A stretch of 64,000 bases of DNA from Anaerolineales bacterium (GCA_025057645.1 JANXBJ010000009.1:32415-96414), one strand, 5' to 3'; positions 18,548-29,295 are shown, numbered from the stretch's first letter. A program made the numbers and translations. The notes: generated by a model not told the origin, from the letters alone.

Positions 18548-18679
18548 TTTAGGCCTCTCGCTTTAGTATAACACACCACAAACCCTCCTTTGGAAAAAGC
18601 TGATTAGCAATTTCTCTTCAGAAACCAAACGATCACAAGAGAAAAGCTATAAAAGTCAGGCCTATCCCCTTGCGGTTCT

Positions 18680-19267
18680 TTAGCTCGCTTTTCCCACTCC
18701 ACCTGCTGAGTGCCTCCGATAAAAGTGCAAGGGGAGCGGAATGCCCGCTACCATCAAGAACACTTCATCCGCAACGGCGGCAACGCGCTGATTGACAACC
18801 CCCAAAATATCCCGGTAGAGTCGCCCAAGCGGGTAAGGCGGCACTACCCCCATACCTACCTCATTCGAGATGACGATCCAATGGGCCGAGCTACCTCGGA
18901 TCACCTCAAGCAAAGCGTCCAATTCGCAGTCCACTGCTGCCATTGCCCTTTCCGGGTCAATGGACTCTGGAGGACATGTAGCTAAAATGACGTTGCTCAC
19001 CAGCAGGGTGAGGCAGTCCAATAAAACCACGGCCGCGTCCAAACCGCTCTCCCGGTATCCCCGTGCCACCCCATAGGGCAGCTCTAAGGTCTTCCAATGC
19101 TCCGGGCGTTCGCGTCGGTGCTGCGCCACCCGCCGTTCCATCTCTGAGTCTAGGGCCTGGGCCGTGGCGATGTATACCACCAATCCCTCTTGGAGGCTGG
19201 CTAACTCTTGAGCAAAACAGGACTTGCCGCTGCGCACTCCTCCGAGCAACAGGGTTAATTTTGCCAA
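18680..19267 (-). CDS. cobU: CobU/CobP-type adenosylcobinamide kinase / guanylyltransferase-like
   Basis: LTLLLGGVRSGKSCFAQELA; YIATAQALDSEMERRVAQHRRERPEHWKTLE; ISNEVGMGVVPPYPLGRLYRDILG. TTG start with RBS. Confidence 0.85.
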   Translation of the reverse strand: MAKLTLLLGGVRSGKSCFAQELASLQEGLVVYIATAQALDSEMERRVAQHRRERPEHWKTLELPYGVARGYRESGLDAAVVLLDCLTLLVSNVILATCPPESIDPERAMAAVDCELDALLEVIRGSSAHWIVISNEVGMGVVPPYPLGRLYRDILGVVNQRVAAVADEVFLMVAGIPLPLHFYRRHSAGGVGKAS

Positions 19268-19317
19268 GCGGCTTCCTCCGTAACCTTCATAGTACGAACC
19301 TCCAGCCGAGAGGGACG

Positions 19318-19947
19318 TCAAAAATATCCCGGCAGAGGAGAATCGGGAGAGAGAAGTGTCCCCGCCAACTCCCAATCCTCCGCATCGTCTAAATCAAAAG
19401 CCAGTTCTGGCACATCAATCACTGCGCAGCGCCGGCACAGTTGCATAGCCAGCTCACAATGCGCTTGAAAGGAGTTCTCCCCGAAGCAGAACCGAGGGAG
19501 GTTGGGAGGTACGAGGTAGAGGGCATTCGTGCCCCGGCGGTGGCGATCAGGGGCGATGGCAACCAACGGCTGTGCCGATTGTGCGGCAGAGAGGAAGGTT
19601 TCGAGCGCTGCCCTACTCAACAGGGGCAAGTCGGTCGGCAGAATCAGAGCTGCATCCGCACGGCTGCGCTGAGCCAACAAAGTGCCCAACAGCACCGCCT
19701 GATTCAAGCCCTCGGATCGGCTTTCCAACAAAGTGCGCGCCCCTAGCGAGCGTGCCAAGGCCAGGGCTTCGGGATCGCGACTGACAACCAACACTACCCC
19801 TATCTGGGATAAACCCTTGAGCACGGTCACCGTCCGGCACAACAGATACCGATTAAGCTCCCGGCGCTGCTCTCGGCCTAACACTGGAGAGAGACGGGAC
19901 TTGCCATAGCCCAAGGGCTTAACCGGCACAACGGCCCACAAGGTCAT
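19318..19947 (-). CDS. cofC: 2-phospho-L-lactate/phosphoenolpyruvate guanylyltransferase (CofC/FbiD)
   Basis: LWAVVPVKPLGYGKSRLSPVL...ILPTDLPLLSRAALETFL; 4-nt overlap with cofD. Confidence 0.87.
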   Translation of the reverse strand: MTLWAVVPVKPLGYGKSRLSPVLGREQRRELNRYLLCRTVTVLKGLSQIGVVLVVSRDPEALALARSLGARTLLESRSEGLNQAVLLGTLLAQRSRADAALILPTDLPLLSRAALETFLSAAQSAQPLVAIAPDRHRRGTNALYLVPPNLPRFCFGENSFQAHCELAMQLCRRCAVIDVPELAFDLDDAEDWELAGTLLSPDSPLPGYF

Positions 19948-20879
19948 GGGATCAACTCCCGCCGGGCAAAGTCAAGGATTTCTTCCGCCAACCTCCGACG
20001 ATCGGCGGGGCTTCTCATCACCGTGTCGGTGACCAAGGTGCGCAATCCTAGGGAGCGAACGGCTGGTTCTTCGGCCACATCAGCCCGGTCGTAAACAAAC
20101 CCCTTGAGCAACGAGCCATAATGCAAGGCCACCGCCTGGGCAGAGGGGGGAATGCCGATCTCAGCAAACATTTTGGCCGCTGGGCCCTTAAGGGCTCTGC
20201 CCCCGACAATGGGCGACACGGCCACCACCCGAGCGCGCAACAAAGCCTCTCGCACCCCCGGCACAGCGAGAATCGGATCGATCGAGACCCAGGGGTTGGA
20301 AGGACAAAAGATCACCACATCGCAATCTGCAAGTGCCTCTAGCACACCCGGTGCTGCCGTGGCTTGAGCGATGCCCTCGAAGCGAAAGCCGCGCACGCTA
20401 GGCTCAAAACGATACTTCACAAAGTATTCCTGAAACGGCAAGTCTCCGATGTCGGTTTCGACGATGGTGCGGACCGGTTGATCGCTCATCGGCAAAACAC
20501 GGTGTCGGATGCCCCACTGCTGGCAAAAAAAGCGGGTCACCTCGCTCAGCGTCTCTCCCTCTGCGAGACGGCGCGTGCGCTCCAGGTGGGTGGCGAGGTC
20601 CTGGTCACCCAATTGAAACCAAGTAGGAGCTCCTAGGGCTTCCAAGGCGCGCAGGGTATTCCAAGTTTCCCCCGCCCTTCCCCAGCCGGTCTCTGGGTTT
20701 GCCAAGCCAGCCAAGGTGTAACACACGGTATCGAGATCGGGACAGATTTTCAGCCCAAAATGAAGGAAATCATCGCCGGTGTTAACCACAAGGGTCAACT
20801 CCTGAGGGGCAAGGCAACGCGCCAGCCCATCAGCAAGCTTTGCCCCGCCAACTCCCCCGGCCAAAGCCACTACTTTCAT
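19944..20879 (-). CDS. cofD: 2-phospho-L-lactate transferase (CofD/FbiA)
   Basis: MKVVALAGGVGGAKLADGLARCL...VNTGDDFLHFGLKICPDLDTVCYTLAG; CPSNPWVSIDPILAVPGVREAL. Confidence 0.95.
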   Translation of the reverse strand: MKVVALAGGVGGAKLADGLARCLAPQELTLVVNTGDDFLHFGLKICPDLDTVCYTLAGLANPETGWGRAGETWNTLRALEALGAPTWFQLGDQDLATHLERTRRLAEGETLSEVTRFFCQQWGIRHRVLPMSDQPVRTIVETDIGDLPFQEYFVKYRFEPSVRGFRFEGIAQATAAPGVLEALADCDVVIFCPSNPWVSIDPILAVPGVREALLRARVVAVSPIVGGRALKGPAAKMFAEIGIPPSAQAVALHYGSLLKGFVYDRADVAEEPAVRSLGLRTLVTDTVMRSPADRRRLAEEILDFARRELIP

Positions 20880-21826
20880 AGATAAAGCATCACCTCAGCC
20901 AGGGATTTACGCAATGGAGGCCCCGGCTGCTCTGCAGCATAGCCGACCAAGATCAATGCCTGGGCTTGCCATGAAGGGGGATAGTTTAAGGCGTTCTGCG
21001 CCGCCTCAGGGGCAAACAGTGGAGCGCAAATCCAGACCGTGGCTAGGCCCAAAGCATGAGCAGCCAGTTGGAACTGTCCACCCGCCAGGGCCACGCTCTG
21101 CACCGCCATCTCCCACTCCCCCCTGCGCTGACGTTCGGTCTTCCCGGCCGGGAGGTCCTCTTCAGCCAGACACAGCAGAACCGCTACAGGAGCAGCCAGC
21201 ATCCTCTGGCGCGAACGTTCCAGGCGTTGATGGATTTCTTCCGGACCAATCCCTTGGGCCAAAAGATCTTGGCGGAAAACCTCGCCTAAGGCGTGAGCTA
21301 AACGCTCCCTCGCCGCAGCGTCGCTGATCACCACAAAGCGCCAAGGCTGCTCGTTATGTGCCGAAGGCGCCCAACAGGCCAATTCAATCGCTCGTTCGAT
21401 GAGGGCCCGCTCAACCGGGCGATCTAAAAAGCGGCGTACTGATCGCCGTTCGGTGAGCAAACGCAAACTTTCCGGTGTGCGGTGGATGGGGATAGCGTTC
21501 AAGCCGATCTGCGAGTAAAAAGCGACCACGCTTTCTATCTCACTTGCGCTCAGCCCTATTCCCAAGCTACGCTGGAGCTCTAGGTTATGCTCGTCCACCG
21601 CCAAGAAGAGAGCAGAGGCCTGGCGGACCGGTTCGCTTCCCATCCACACTTCCATTTCTTCGCCTGCTTCGCTCTGGGGTGAGGCGAGGTAACCGCAGTC
21701 CAGCGGATAACGAACCTGTGGAAAGCAACCGTGGAGGCTCTCCCGTGGGCGATCGATCACCACCTCCCCCTCCTCAAGCAAGCGATCCAAAGCTTCCCAA
21801 AACGCCTCCCAGCGCCTTTCGCTCAT
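20876..21826 (-). CDS. Fusion: N-terminal inorganic-pyrophosphatase-like domain plus C-terminal FbiB-type nitroreductase
   Basis: N-term VVIDRPRESLHGCFPQVRYPLDCGYLASPQSEAGEEMEVWMGS resembles the PPase-like family; C-term RRSVRRFLDRPVERALIERAIELACWAPSAHNEQPWRFVVI is nitroreductase. Start MSERRWEAFW placed after the cofE stop. Confidence 0.75.
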   Translation of the reverse strand: MSERRWEAFWEALDRLLEEGEVVIDRPRESLHGCFPQVRYPLDCGYLASPQSEAGEEMEVWMGSEPVRQASALFLAVDEHNLELQRSLGIGLSASEIESVVAFYSQIGLNAIPIHRTPESLRLLTERRSVRRFLDRPVERALIERAIELACWAPSAHNEQPWRFVVISDAAARERLAHALGEVFRQDLLAQGIGPEEIHQRLERSRQRMLAAPVAVLLCLAEEDLPAGKTERQRRGEWEMAVQSVALAGGQFQLAAHALGLATVWICAPLFAPEAAQNALNYPPSWQAQALILVGYAAEQPGPPLRKSLAEVMLYL

Positions 21827-21833
21827 CTTCACC

Positions 21834-22601
21834 TTATCGAAACAGATCTTGTTCAATCGGTCGGATCAACTCGCCCAGCCTGGATTGGCGCAGCGGATAG
21901 GGGAAGCCGTGCACATGCACCACCGGCGTACCCTCGGCGGCCTGTCCCATCACCAGCGAGGCCGCTGCAGCCAGTTCATCACCGACACCGACCTGCGTGA
22001 TGCGCAAGCGGTAACCGAAAAGATCGGGCTGGCCGCGCAAATCCACCAAGCCCGGCACGCCGGCCAAGCCGATCGCCACCCCCACTGTGCCCAGACGCCA
22101 AGCACGCCCGTGCGAATCGACGATCATCACCCCAATTGAAACCCCAAAGTGAGCCTGAAGTCCTTCGCGCAGCCGTCTCGCCGAAGCATCCGGGTCTTCG
22201 GGCAAGAGCAAAACCCACTCTTCCTCAGCAGTTCCTGGGCCAGCCACGTTAGAGTGATCAATACCGGCGTTTGCACAGACAAAACCGAGACGGTGCTCCA
22301 CAACAATGGTTCCTGGTCGGGTGCGTAAAACGGCGCGGCTCTCTCTGAGGATCAACTCCACCAACCGTGGGTCTTTCTCGATCTCTTGCGCCAGTTCTGC
22401 GGCGCGGGGAGAAGGAGTGACAGCCGCTAAATTTACTTGGCGACCTTCGGCTTTGGAGACGATCTTTTGGGCAAAGACTAGAATGTCGCCTTCTGACAGC
22501 ACGATATCACTCTCCGCTAAGGCGCGGATGGTCAGCTCCACTAAATCGTCACCTCTCTTGACCAGCGGAAATCCCTTCAGAGGGGTGAGAATCATCGCCA
22601 T
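21834..22601 (-). CDS. cofE: Coenzyme F420-0:L-glutamate ligase (CofE)
   Basis: [24 protein letters not shown]...[18 protein letters not shown]...[14 protein letters not shown]...ADSHGR-like VDSHGRAWR. Confidence 0.94.
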   Translation of the reverse strand: MAMILTPLKGFPLVKRGDDLVELTIRALAESDIVLSEGDILVFAQKIVSKAEGRQVNLAAVTPSPRAAELAQEIEKDPRLVELILRESRAVLRTRPGTIVVEHRLGFVCANAGIDHSNVAGPGTAEEEWVLLLPEDPDASARRLREGLQAHFGVSIGVMIVDSHGRAWRLGTVGVAIGLAGVPGLVDLRGQPDLFGYRLRITQVGVGDELAAAASLVMGQAAEGTPVVHVHGFPYPLRQSRLGELIRPIEQDLFR

Positions 22602-22688
22602 CGGAGCAGCTTTCGTCCACGAAAGAACCTCTTAACCGCAGAAGACGTACTCGGACAGGCGAGTGAGAACACAGCATATTGCTCCCGA

Positions 22689-23345
22689 TCAGTCCAATCC
22701 CGCCACGTGAATGCTGGCCGTCTTGCTCTTATAGTGCTTATTCAAGCTGATTAACAGTGCAGTCAAGCCTTCGACTACAATCGCATTGTCCAAACCCCCG
22801 GCATAATAGGCGTTCATGCCACCATCTCGGGCAAGCTGCATGACCGCCTCGGCAGCTTCAAGGTCATCGGCACATATTAGGACATCGCCGTGCACCGGCT
22901 GATCCAGCTTGCGCAAGGCCGCAGCAGGGACGTTTTGAAAAGCTGCCACTACGCGCACCCCCTCCCCTAGGATTTCCTGCGCAATCCGAGCCGCAGCCGG
23001 CGGTTCGGGAGGTTTAGGATTACGGAAATCGACGCGCGCCGTGGCATCTACTAGGATTTTGCCCTGAAGGACCTCTTTTAGGCTGGTGAGAGCTTCTTGA
23101 TGCGCAGTCTGCACTACGGTGAGCACGCAAATCTCGGCCCGGCGCGCCGCCTCGGCATTTTCGTAGCCCTTCACGGTTTGGATGCCCAAGGTCTGGTTGA
23201 TCTCCTGAGCCGTGTTCTGGGCCTTTTCGGCTTGACGTGACCCGATCAAAATCGTGTATCCGGCGTTTGCCCAGCGCAAGGCCAATCCCGGCCCCTCTTT
23301 CCCGGTTCCCCCAAGGATTGCGATGACTGGCTTGGTCTGATTCAT
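22689..23345 (-). CDS. npdG: F420-dependent NADP reductase (NpdG-like)
   Basis: IAILGGTGKEGPGLALRWANAGYTILIGSRQAEKAQNTAQEIN...VVAAFQNVPA. Confidence 0.88.
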   Translation of the reverse strand: MNQTKPVIAILGGTGKEGPGLALRWANAGYTILIGSRQAEKAQNTAQEINQTLGIQTVKGYENAEAARRAEICVLTVVQTAHQEALTSLKEVLQGKILVDATARVDFRNPKPPEPPAAARIAQEILGEGVRVVAAFQNVPAAALRKLDQPVHGDVLICADDLEAAEAVMQLARDGGMNAYYAGGLDNAIVVEGLTALLISLNKHYKSKTASIHVAGLD

Positions 23346-23354
23346 GCTATACTC

Positions 23355-24722
23355 CTAAAGTTCGGATGATTCCTCGTTGCCGAGGACATGAGCCTGATAG
23401 CGTTGCCAAGTGCGCGGGGCAAACTCGCGCGCCCTGGCGGCCACCGCTGCTTCATCGAGGGTCAGGATTCGGCGGTCCTTCATCAACACTCGTCCGTTGA
23501 CGATCGTGGTCGTCACCATGCTCTCGTGGAAGCCGAAGACAATGTGCCATGGCAGATTCTCTGCGGTTAGCGGGGTATGGGGATGGTAATCAACCAGGAT
23601 TAAGTCTGCGAAAGCTCCTTCCTGAAGAACGCCCAGCGGGGCTTCAGTGAAAAAGCGCCCCGCCAGTGCAGCGTTGTTGTAGATCGCCATGTCGGCAATG
23701 AGATTTGCCGGCATTCGTCTGGGGTCGCGATGCCACACCTTCTGAACGAGATAGGCGAACTTCCATTCCACCCACATCGTAGAAGGAAAGCCATCGGTTC
23801 CCAAACATACCGGCACACCAATGCGCAGCAAGGACTCCACCGGAGCGACGCCCACGGCATTGTTCATGTTCGAACGAGGTTGGTGAGTGACCCACGAGCC
23901 GCTCTCGGCAAGAATTTCCATCTCCCGGGCGTCGACATGCACGCAGTGGGCTAAGATCGTATTGCGTCCGAGAATGCCGTGGCGATGGAGACGGTCAACC
24001 ACGCGCAGCCCCCATTTCGCCAAACTGTCGTATTCATCGGCTTCGGACTCGGCAACGTGGAGGTGAAACCCCACTCCTTCGGGCACGGCTGCACGACAGC
24101 GCTCAAGAGTCCGATCCGAGAGCGTCAGGCTTGCATGAAGGCCGAAGCTCGCCCGCACCAAAGGGCGTTTTCCACCCTCACAAGCCTTCAAAAAGCGCAG
24201 ATTCTCTTCGATCCCCGCTTGGGTTTTCTCGGGACCATCGCGGTCGCTGACCTCGTAACACAAAACTGCCCGTAAACCGGCTTTCTCCACCTCTTCTGCA
24301 ATCACATCCAGAGAGCCTTCAATGGCATTCGGAGAGGCATGGTGGTCGATGAGCATAGTTGTCCCGTGACGAATAGCATCGGCTAACATCACCTGGGTGG
24401 ACAAGCGCACGTCCTCCAGGGTGAGAGAGCGGTCCAGCGGCCACCACAGCTTCTGCAGAATCTGGGGAAAATCTTTCGGAGCTGCACCGGGGATCGCCAT
24501 GCCCCGAGCAAAGGCGCCGTAAAAATGGGTATGGGCACAAAGGTTGCCCGGCATCACATACTGTCCCTCGGCATCCAGCCTTTCCTCTTGGGGGTAACGG
24601 TCCAACAGTTCCCTCTGAGGAGCGATCTCGACAATGCGTCCATCGGCGATCCGCATTGCCATTCCCTCAAGGATCAGGTTTTCCATTTGCCAAGTAATTA
24701 GGGTGCCGTTGGTGATAATCAT
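23355..24722 (-). CDS. Amidohydrolase (TRZ/ATZ/SsnA-like deaminase)
   Basis: MPGNLCAHTHFYGAFARG; GFHLHVAESEADEY; TILAHCVHVDAREMEILAESGSWVTHQPRSNMNNAVG; CLGTDGFPSTMW. Start MIITNGTLI with RBS. Confidence 0.9.
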   Translation of the reverse strand: MIITNGTLITWQMENLILEGMAMRIADGRIVEIAPQRELLDRYPQEERLDAEGQYVMPGNLCAHTHFYGAFARGMAIPGAAPKDFPQILQKLWWPLDRSLTLEDVRLSTQVMLADAIRHGTTMLIDHHASPNAIEGSLDVIAEEVEKAGLRAVLCYEVSDRDGPEKTQAGIEENLRFLKACEGGKRPLVRASFGLHASLTLSDRTLERCRAAVPEGVGFHLHVAESEADEYDSLAKWGLRVVDRLHRHGILGRNTILAHCVHVDAREMEILAESGSWVTHQPRSNMNNAVGVAPVESLLRIGVPVCLGTDGFPSTMWVEWKFAYLVQKVWHRDPRRMPANLIADMAIYNNAALAGRFFTEAPLGVLQEGAFADLILVDYHPHTPLTAENLPWHIVFGFHESMVTTTIVNGRVLMKDRRILTLDEAAVAARAREFAPRTWQRYQAHVLGNEESSEL

Positions 24723-24989
24723 CCTCTCCTCACTCTGCGGTATCCTGAGCGAACACGGGGCTGACTCCGAGTTTGCCCTTATCGAGATGCCCTGGAAACT
24801 CGGCACAGCCCAATTATATCCAAATTGCATCTGAAATGCTCAGGATGCTCGCCTTCTCCCTCGAGGAAGCGGAAACATGGAGGGGACCGCCTTGTTTTCG
24901 ACCCGTTTTGCTTTGGCTTCCACCAAGCCCTCATCTGGACTTGTCCCATAGGCTTTGTTCCGAATCCCCCAGGACTCCTGCTAGGATGC

Positions 24990-25034
24990 AAAAACTTGGA
25001 GAGAAGCTTTGCACCGGCTCGGCTTCCCTCCAAG
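24990..25034 (-). terminator. Rho-independent terminator of the YceI-family gene
   Basis: Minus strand CTTGGAGGGAAGCC...GGCTTCTCTCCAAG-type stem (CTTGGAG/CTCCAAG, GAAGC/GCTTC) followed by TTTTT. Confidence 0.75.
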
Positions 25035-25049
25035 AGAGACCTGACCACT

Positions 25050-25592
25050 TCAGGCAACCGCTTGGGTCTGCTCCTCTTTGATCATCTCGATCTCAATGTT
25101 GATGTGCACGGTCTCACCCACAAGCCAACCTCCGGCTTCCAGAGGCACATTCCACTGCAACCCCCAATCCTTGCGGTTGATCGTGGTGGTGGCAGAAAAA
25201 CCTGCAGACGTGTGCCCAAAGGGGCTTTTCACCGTGCCGTTGTATTCGACCTCTAGCGTCACCTCTTTAGTCACATCTCGGATCGTTAAGTCGCCGACGA
25301 TCCGGCCACGGTTAGAGTCGAGCACTTCAATCCGCTTGCTCTTGAAGGTGATATAAGGGAATTTCTCAACGTCCAGAAAGTCGGGCGACCGCAGGTGAGC
25401 ATCGCGCTGGGGCTCACGGGTGTTAATGCTCGCCGCTTCGATTTTGACTTCGACACTGGAACGGGTCGGATTTTGCTCATCGAATTCCACCGTCCCTTCA
25501 AAGCGTTCGAATCGCCCTCGCACGTTCGAGATCATCATATGACGGACGGTAAAGTTAATCTCTGAGTGTGCCGGGTCAATTTTCCAAGCCAT
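25050..25592 (-). CDS. YceI-family protein
   Basis: WKIDPAHSEINFTVRHMMISNVRGRFERFEGTVEFDEQNP...DVEKFPYITFKSKRIE. Confidence 0.95.
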   Translation of the reverse strand: MAWKIDPAHSEINFTVRHMMISNVRGRFERFEGTVEFDEQNPTRSSVEVKIEAASINTREPQRDAHLRSPDFLDVEKFPYITFKSKRIEVLDSNRGRIVGDLTIRDVTKEVTLEVEYNGTVKSPFGHTSAGFSATTTINRKDWGLQWNVPLEAGGWLVGETVHINIEIEMIKEEQTQAVA

Positions 25593-25695
25593 AGCAACTA
25601 CCTCCTCGACTTAGGGTGTGGTGAAAAATCTCTGGGCCTCTAGCCCAGCTCGAGACCAAGCCGCAAAGGAAAAAAAACGCTCCAGCTCTGTTGGT

Positions 25696-26169
25696 TCACT
25701 TCTTCTCCCCCTCTTTTAGGACTCGCTCCCTTTTTCCGAGCTTCTTACACAACCGCCCCAAGGTCTCTTGCTCCTCGGGGGTTAGGACCGCAAATTCGTC
25801 AACGATCGCCTTCACTTGACATGGCAAAACGCTTTCGACTTTGCGCCGTCCTGCATCGGTCAAGTGGACGGTGATGAAACGACGGTCATTGGGATCGCGC
25901 TTGCGCACAACGTAGCCCTGCCGCTCGAGATTATCGATCACCAACGTGAGATTGCCACTGCTCTTGAGAATCTTGTGCGCTAGCTCGCTCTGGCACATGC
26001 TCCCCAGGTGGTAGAGCGCCTCCATTACCCCGAACTGGCTTGGGGTGAGCTCTGCCAGACAGCCGCGCTGTGCCAGCCTGCTCTCTAACGACTCGGCTGC
26101 GCGCATCAGCTTAATGAAGGCGTTCAGGGCGCGGATTTCCTCTTCAGTGCCGTTATAGTGCGTCGGCAT
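25696..26169 (-). CDS. MarR-family transcriptional regulator
   Basis: LTPSQFGVMEALYHLG...NLTLVIDNLERQGYVVRKRDPNDRRFITVHLTDAGR. Confidence 0.93.
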   Translation of the reverse strand: MPTHYNGTEEEIRALNAFIKLMRAAESLESRLAQRGCLAELTPSQFGVMEALYHLGSMCQSELAHKILKSSGNLTLVIDNLERQGYVVRKRDPNDRRFITVHLTDAGRRKVESVLPCQVKAIVDEFAVLTPEEQETLGRLCKKLGKRERVLKEGEKK

Positions 26170-26476
26170 GTCCGTTTGAGTCTAAATCATTTGATGTTGA
26201 ATACTTCAACGTATTAATACATAAATCATCAAAATTGTCAAGATTATGTTCGAGTTTGGAGAGAGCTTCTCGACCAACCCTTGTCCTCCTCAAGAGAGTG
26301 GGATAAGACCCGCACCTTTGTCCGCGTCGAGCTTTCACGTTGCTACCGCCCTTTAGAGCGAGGCTGACAGAAGGTTGCCCCGCTTCGTGCAGAAGTGGAC
26401 CTCTTGCAGGGAAGCCTACCCTGCGTTCCTCTCCGACTCGAGAGGAGTGCCGGTCAAGCTGGCTTCTATCCCTCGT

Positions 26477-27358
26477 TCAGCGGAAGATATAAATCCCACG
26501 ACGAATTTCCCAGCTTTGGGCGCAATTCAAGCAAATCATTTGCATAGGCAGGGCTTCGAACTTTGTCCCCCGACAGGCCGGGCAGGCGAAAAAGCCATCT
26601 GGCGCAGAAGTTGTGGGGGTGCCGCTGGCTTGTGCCAAGACGAACACGCTGGGACTTAACTGCCACCAATCCCCGGTATACTGCAAAAGGCTGTCCATAG
26701 CCACCAAAAGCTTGAGCGGGACTGTGCGCTTGAGAAACCCGAGTCGAAAATGGGAGACGGTGAGCTGACGCCGGAGACGAAAGCCGGCCTCCTCCAACCA
26801 GCGACGGATGGCGCGAGGATGAAAATCAAAATTCAGCTCGGCAAACTCGATCGGGCTGAGGTCAAACGGACTCCAGCGCTGCCGCCCGGCCAAGTAGCGC
26901 AGGATCGCCTTGAGGTTTTGTTTGTTGGCATACTCCAAGAGGAAAATCCCGCCCGGTTTTAGCACATGCCGCACCTGCTGGAGCGCCAGCTTCGGCTCGG
27001 AGAGATGGTGGAGGGTGCGGATCATTGTCGCAGCATCGAACAATCCGGCGACGAAAGGCAGGCGATATGCATCAGCAGCCACGTAAAGGAAGCGATCCCC
27101 CTCCCCTAAGCGATGCCGAGCTTGCTCCAACTGGCTAATCGAATAATCGAGCAATACAATGCGCCGATAGGTGGCATAACGCAGGGTATTGCGTCCGGCG
27201 CCAGCGCCGATTTCAAGCAGCAACTCGCCGGGCTGGGTGAGCAGACGTCGGATGGCAATTGCTTCGACTTGGTCCTCGTAGTCTCTTTCCCCCTTCTCCC
27301 AGAAGCTCTGCTGGTAGTCCGAGCCTTCGTAATCGCAAATTGGAAGACGAGGCCTCAT
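26477..27358 (-). CDS. SAM-dependent methyltransferase with C-terminal zinc ribbon
   Basis: [16 protein letters not shown]-terminal [28 protein letters not shown]. Confidence 0.85.
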   Translation of the reverse strand: MRPRLPICDYEGSDYQQSFWEKGERDYEDQVEAIAIRRLLTQPGELLLEIGAGAGRNTLRYATYRRIVLLDYSISQLEQARHRLGEGDRFLYVAADAYRLPFVAGLFDAATMIRTLHHLSEPKLALQQVRHVLKPGGIFLLEYANKQNLKAILRYLAGRQRWSPFDLSPIEFAELNFDFHPRAIRRWLEEAGFRLRRQLTVSHFRLGFLKRTVPLKLLVAMDSLLQYTGDWWQLSPSVFVLAQASGTPTTSAPDGFFACPACRGTKFEALPMQMICLNCAQSWEIRRGIYIFR

Positions 27359-28665
27359 CGCTCGTTATAATATCCCCTTCCAAGGCCTCGGTAACGGAAT
27401 CCCAACTCGCGCATCATCTTGGGGTCGTAAATGTTACGCCCGTCGAGGAGAACCGGTTGCCTCATCACACTCTTAATGCGTTCGAGATCCAACTGCTTGA
27501 ACTCGTTCCATTCCGTGACCACGATCAGGGCATCACACCCCTCGGCCAGTTCGTACGGGTCTTTACACATCTCCACTTGGGGAAGGATCGTACGGGCCAC
27601 CGGCATGGCTACTGGATCGTATGCCCGCACTCGGGCACCCGCTTTGGTTAGCAGGTCGGCGATAGTAACCGAGGGTGCCTCGCGCATGTCATCCGTGTTG
27701 GGCTTGAACGAAAGCCCCAGCAATCCGACCACAGCCCCCTGAAGGTCGCCCAGCATCTCGCGCACACGCCTCACCGCCAAGCGACGACGGTCGTCGTTGA
27801 TTTCCATTACGGCGCGCAACAATTGAGGATGACGGCCCTTTTCCTCCGCCATAAAGGCCAACGCCTTGACGTCCTTGGGGAAGCACGAACCACCATACCC
27901 CAAACCGGCATCTAAGAACATCGGCCCGATACGTTGATCGTAGCCCATCCCGATCGCCACCTCCTTCACGTCCGCTCCAAGCGCCTCGCAAATGTTGGCG
28001 ATTTCGTTAATAAAAGAGATTTTGGTTGCCAAAAAGGCGTTCGAGGCGTATTTGATCATCTCAGCAGTGCGCAAATCGGTGATCATGATCGGAGCGCGCA
28101 GCGGTAAGTGCAGTTGGGCGACCTTCTCTGCTGCCTCGCGATCGGTTGAACCTAACACCGTACGATAGGGTTGCATAAAGTCCGCTATGGCCGAACCTTC
28201 GCGCAGGAACTCCGGGCAGGAAACCACCCAGAAGGGGATGGGCTGCTTCTGATGTTGGCGGATAATGTCGGCTGTCCAGTCGCCGGTGCCCACGGGGACG
28301 GTAGATTTGTTAACCACAATCAGGGGAGCGGTCATATTCTCGGCAATGCTGCGCGCGGCTTGGGCAACGTAGCGCAAGTCGGCCTCGCCATCTACCCCTG
28401 AAGGAGTGCCGACAGCGATGAAGACGAACTCGGTGCCATCGAGGGCCTCGGCATAGGAGGTGGTGAAGCTGAGCCTTCCCGCCCTGACATTGCGCTCAAC
28501 CAGCTCCTTGAGGCCGGGTTCGTAAATCGGCATGATCCCCTTTTTCAACCCTTCAATTTTTTCCTCATTGATGTCCAGGGCAATCACTCGATTGCCCAGA
28601 TCGGCAAAGCATGCCGCAGTGACTAGCCCCACATAGCCTACCCCGATGACGCAGATCTGCTTCAT
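27355..28665 (-). CDS. UDP-glucose 6-dehydrogenase
   Basis: [37 protein letters not shown]...[16 protein letters not shown]. Confidence 0.96.
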   Translation of the reverse strand: MKQICVIGVGYVGLVTAACFADLGNRVIALDINEEKIEGLKKGIMPIYEPGLKELVERNVRAGRLSFTTSYAEALDGTEFVFIAVGTPSGVDGEADLRYVAQAARSIAENMTAPLIVVNKSTVPVGTGDWTADIIRQHQKQPIPFWVVSCPEFLREGSAIADFMQPYRTVLGSTDREAAEKVAQLHLPLRAPIMITDLRTAEMIKYASNAFLATKISFINEIANICEALGADVKEVAIGMGYDQRIGPMFLDAGLGYGGSCFPKDVKALAFMAEEKGRHPQLLRAVMEINDDRRRLAVRRVREMLGDLQGAVVGLLGLSFKPNTDDMREAPSVTIADLLTKAGARVRAYDPVAMPVARTILPQVEMCKDPYELAEGCDALIVVTEWNEFKQLDLERIKSVMRQPVLLDGRNIYDPKMMRELGFRYRGLGRGYYNER

Positions 28666-28860
28666 AAGCCCCAACTCCTCGGTGTGAGATTGTGACTTCC
28701 GAATCTTATCACAATCCGCACCATCCCTTAGCCAATCTTGGCTCACTTCGGGATGAGCGTCACGGTTTGCGAATGACCTCTGTCACTTGCAAATTCCCCA
28801 AAAAAACTCTAATATATATGAGATAAATTCTACCTGTATAACCTGAAAGGGAGCGGTGAA

Positions 28861-29295
28861 ATGCAGATCACGCGTCAAGCCGATTACGCGGTCCGAGCGG
28901 TCACGTTCTTGGCACGCCTGGGCGCTGACCATCGTGCAGCCACGAGCACGATCGCCCAAGAACAGCAGATTCCGCCTTCCTTTTTGGCCAAGATCGTCTC
29001 ACAGCTCTCGGTGGCCGGCTTGTTGAGCACATCGCGCGGTGCGCGCGGGGGAGTCTCTTTGGCGAAGCCCCCCGGAGAGATTTCCCTCTTAGAAGTGGTG
29101 GAAGCGATCGACGGTCCGATTGTACTCAATGAGTGCGTTGGGGATCGTGGGGCCTGCAAATTTGTCGAGGAGTGCCCGGTACACCCGATTTGGTGCGAAG
29201 TGCAGTACGAGCTGGTACAAAAGCTAAAGAATACCACCTTCGATCAGTTGGCGAACCCCAAAAAGGGAAACAATTCTCCTTGCGAAGAAGGTTAA
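28861..29295 (+). CDS. Rrf2-family regulator with three C-terminal Cys
   Basis: QADYAVRAVTFLARLG...RGARGGVSLAKPPGEISLLEVVEAIDG...CVGDRGACKFVEECPVHPIW. Confidence 0.93.
   Translation: MQITRQADYAVRAVTFLARLGADHRAATSTIAQEQQIPPSFLAKIVSQLSVAGLLSTSRGARGGVSLAKPPGEISLLEVVEAIDGPIVLNECVGDRGACKFVEECPVHPIWCEVQYELVQKLKNTTFDQLANPKKGNNSPCEEG

Noticed and set aside
18022-18571. ORFs 18022..18453 (-), 18132..18362 (-), 18164..18571 (+)
   Set aside because: Out-of-frame readings of the 21-nt coding repeat. A repeat length divisible by three keeps several frames open.
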